From assembly GCA_900766775.1 (NCBI GenBank), contig CAAFXN010000224.1:1-14656 (forward strand): DNA of 14,656 nt. Reading direction: 5' to 3'. The position numbers and the translations under genes are program-made. Source of the DNA: Bacteroidales bacterium. GTDB taxonomy: Bacteria > Bacteroidota > Bacteroidia > Bacteroidales > Paludibacteraceae. This document shows, one piece after another, positions 14,050 to 14,656 of the stretch (positions within the stretch are counted from its first letter, which is position 1; each line of letters begins with the position of its first letter). The notes under the pieces are model-generated. The model was not told where the DNA came from. It did no database searches and worked only from the letters and a program-made list of their open reading frames with translations.

Positions 14050-14105
14050 TTTCGAGTCAATCTCGAAAACGACTCGAAAACGACTCGAAAACAACTCGAA
14101 AACGA
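14050..14105 (+). repeat. Leader with 11-mer array (CTCGAAAACGA)x4 and complementary 5' segment
   Basis: Four tandem 11-base units lie at 14062-14105; the third has CAA instead of CGA at its end. Just upstream, TTTCGAGTC (14050-14058) is the exact reverse complement of GACTCGAAA at 14071-14079 and again at 14082-14090. The predicted leader RNA can therefore fold into either of two exclusive 9-bp hairpins very near its 5' end. Confidence 0.8.
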
Positions 14106-14141
14106 CACGAATCAAACAGCATACAAACAGTCATAACTACT

Positions 14142-14483
14142 ATGGCAAAAGCAGATTTAGAAGCCCCTGTTAGCGGAATGCGTGGCAGACTTGACCACGA
14201 CAGTAACATCTATTTCACCAATCGTTTTGGTGAGACGGTCATCAGCCACTACCCTAAGCACAAAGACCCGAAGAAGATTACCGACCGCCAAAAGGCGAGG
14301 CATGCCGTATTCCGCGACGCCGTTGCCGAAGCGGACCGCCAATTGCGAGACCCGAAGATGGCTGCCGAGTGGCGTCGCCGTTTCGACGAACAGAAGCGTA
14401 CCGCCGAGAAACCCTACCGCCTCTTCCGCAACTTCGTCATCGCCTCCATCACCACTTCCCTTTCCACCCCTCCCACCACCTAA
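14142..14483 (+). CDS. Small Bacteroidales-type hypothetical protein
   Basis: A 113-residue basic protein with no signal peptide or membrane helix. It opens with MAKADLEAPVSGMRGRLDHD, followed by an aromatic strand-like segment (SNIYFTNRFGETVISHYP) and the stretch KDPKKITDRQKARHAVFRDA. A long charged helix (about 48-87) comes next, then YRLFRNFVIASI. This plan resembles small hypothetical proteins I associate with Bacteroidales genomes (a short N-terminal motif, a tyrosine/threonine-rich strand, a 'T-x-x-Q-x-x-x-R-x-x-F' helix and an aromatic end), but I know of no assigned function. The ATG at 14142 is chosen because it follows the promoter and leader. The last residues (STPPTT) come from a pyrimidine-rich repeat and are probably not part of the fold. 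The gene is monocistronic as far as the window shows. Confidence 0.72.
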   Translation: MAKADLEAPVSGMRGRLDHDSNIYFTNRFGETVISHYPKHKDPKKITDRQKARHAVFRDAVAEADRQLRDPKMAAEWRRRFDEQKRTAEKPYRLFRNFVIASITTSLSTPPTT

Positions 14484-14513
14484 CCCTCCCCCCTCCCACC
14501 ACCAAACCCTCCC
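14470..14513. repeat. Pyrimidine-rich tandem duplication across a stop codon
   Basis: CTCCCACCACC plus TAACCCTCCC (14470-14490) is repeated as CTCCCACCACC plus AAACCCTCCC (14493-14513). The only difference is the T of the TAA stop codon at 14481, which is A in the second copy. Confidence 0.8.
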
Positions 14514-14549
14514 CTAAATAATATACATACTCCGCGCAATTATCATAGG

Positions 14550-14586
14550 AACGGACTCGTAGTGTCCGTTTCTAATGCTACCTTTG
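14550..14586 (+). promoter_or_regulatory. Promoter with inverted-repeat operator candidate for a gene beyond the window
   Basis: TACCTTTG at 14579-14586 is a perfect -7 element, but no TTG is found at 19-21 bases upstream. In its place is the inverted repeat AACGGAC-(7 nt)-GTCCGTT (14550-14556 and 14564-14570). This arrangement fits an activator-dependent or repressor-controlled promoter. No start codon appears before the end of the window. Confidence 0.55.
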
Positions 14587-14656
14587 CCCCGCGTTCTCAA
14601 AACACACCCTCTTCCCACAACAAAAAGGTTAGAAAATACAACTTTTTATACAAAAT

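Noticed and set aside
14062..14105. CRISPR-like array
   Set aside because: The units are 11 bases, directly adjacent, without spacers, and no cas genes are present.
14007..14141. N-terminal extension of the hypothetical protein from the TTG at 14007
   Set aside because: That TTG is the -33 element, and the extension would be encoded upstream of the predicted transcript start and by the repeat array.
13946..14173. Short plus-strand open frame overlapping the promoter and leader of the hypothetical gene
   Set aside because: It crosses the promoter at 14007-14037, and its middle is made of the non-triplet 11-mer array.

Overview
The window looks like a chromosomal segment of a Bacteroidales bacterium (phylum Bacteroidota); the family cannot be fixed from this sequence. 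The evidence is the gene content (fused single-chain GcvP, YitT/DUF2179 protein, pdxJ-exbB-exbD-tonB, DUF3078 outer-membrane protein, zapA-rny), the near absence of Shine-Dalgarno sequences, and several copies of the Bacteroidota promoter signature TTG-N20-TAnnTTTG. Nearly all genes are ordinary housekeeping or envelope genes. No phage, IS, CRISPR array, tRNA or rRNA was seen.

Layout: (1) 1-712, the C-terminal end of a DsbD-like thiol:disulfide interchange protein cut by the window edge. (2) 858-1616, rlmB-like 23S rRNA 2'-O-methyltransferase. (3) 1617-2039, a gene-free patch made almost entirely of repeats and hairpins: a 31-bp perfect inverted repeat, a 28-30 bp direct repeat, a GC-rich 11-mer array and two small stems. 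(4) 2040-2744 on the minus strand, a Crp/Fnr-family regulator, divergent from (5) gcvP (3064-5883), glycine decarboxylase P-protein. (6) 5978-6913, a YitT-family membrane protein. (7) 7040-9662, a tightly packed unit pdxJ, exbB, exbD, tonB: vitamin B6 synthesis plus a complete proton-driven energiser for TonB-dependent outer-membrane transport. (8) 9689-10216, a DJ-1/PfpI family protein. (9) 10277-13629, a DUF3078 beta-barrel protein, a small coiled-coil protein, ZapA and RNase Y, ending at a strong intrinsic terminator (13737-13779). (10) 13780-14656, an AT-rich repeat-bearing region, a strong promoter, a leader with an 11-mer array, a small Bacteroidales-type hypothetical gene (14142-14483), and a last promoter facing a gene beyond the window.

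No complete new system is visible. The signals not explained by gene annotation are regulatory or repetitive. Four promoters share not only the -33 and -7 elements but most of the spacer, and two of them match at 32 of 35 positions. Heptanucleotide microrepeats occupy gene junctions; one forms the C-terminal tail of a small coiled-coil gene and abuts the TTG-started zapA. The leader of the terminal hypothetical gene can form two mutually exclusive hairpins. An inverted repeat sits where the -33 element should be in the last promoter.
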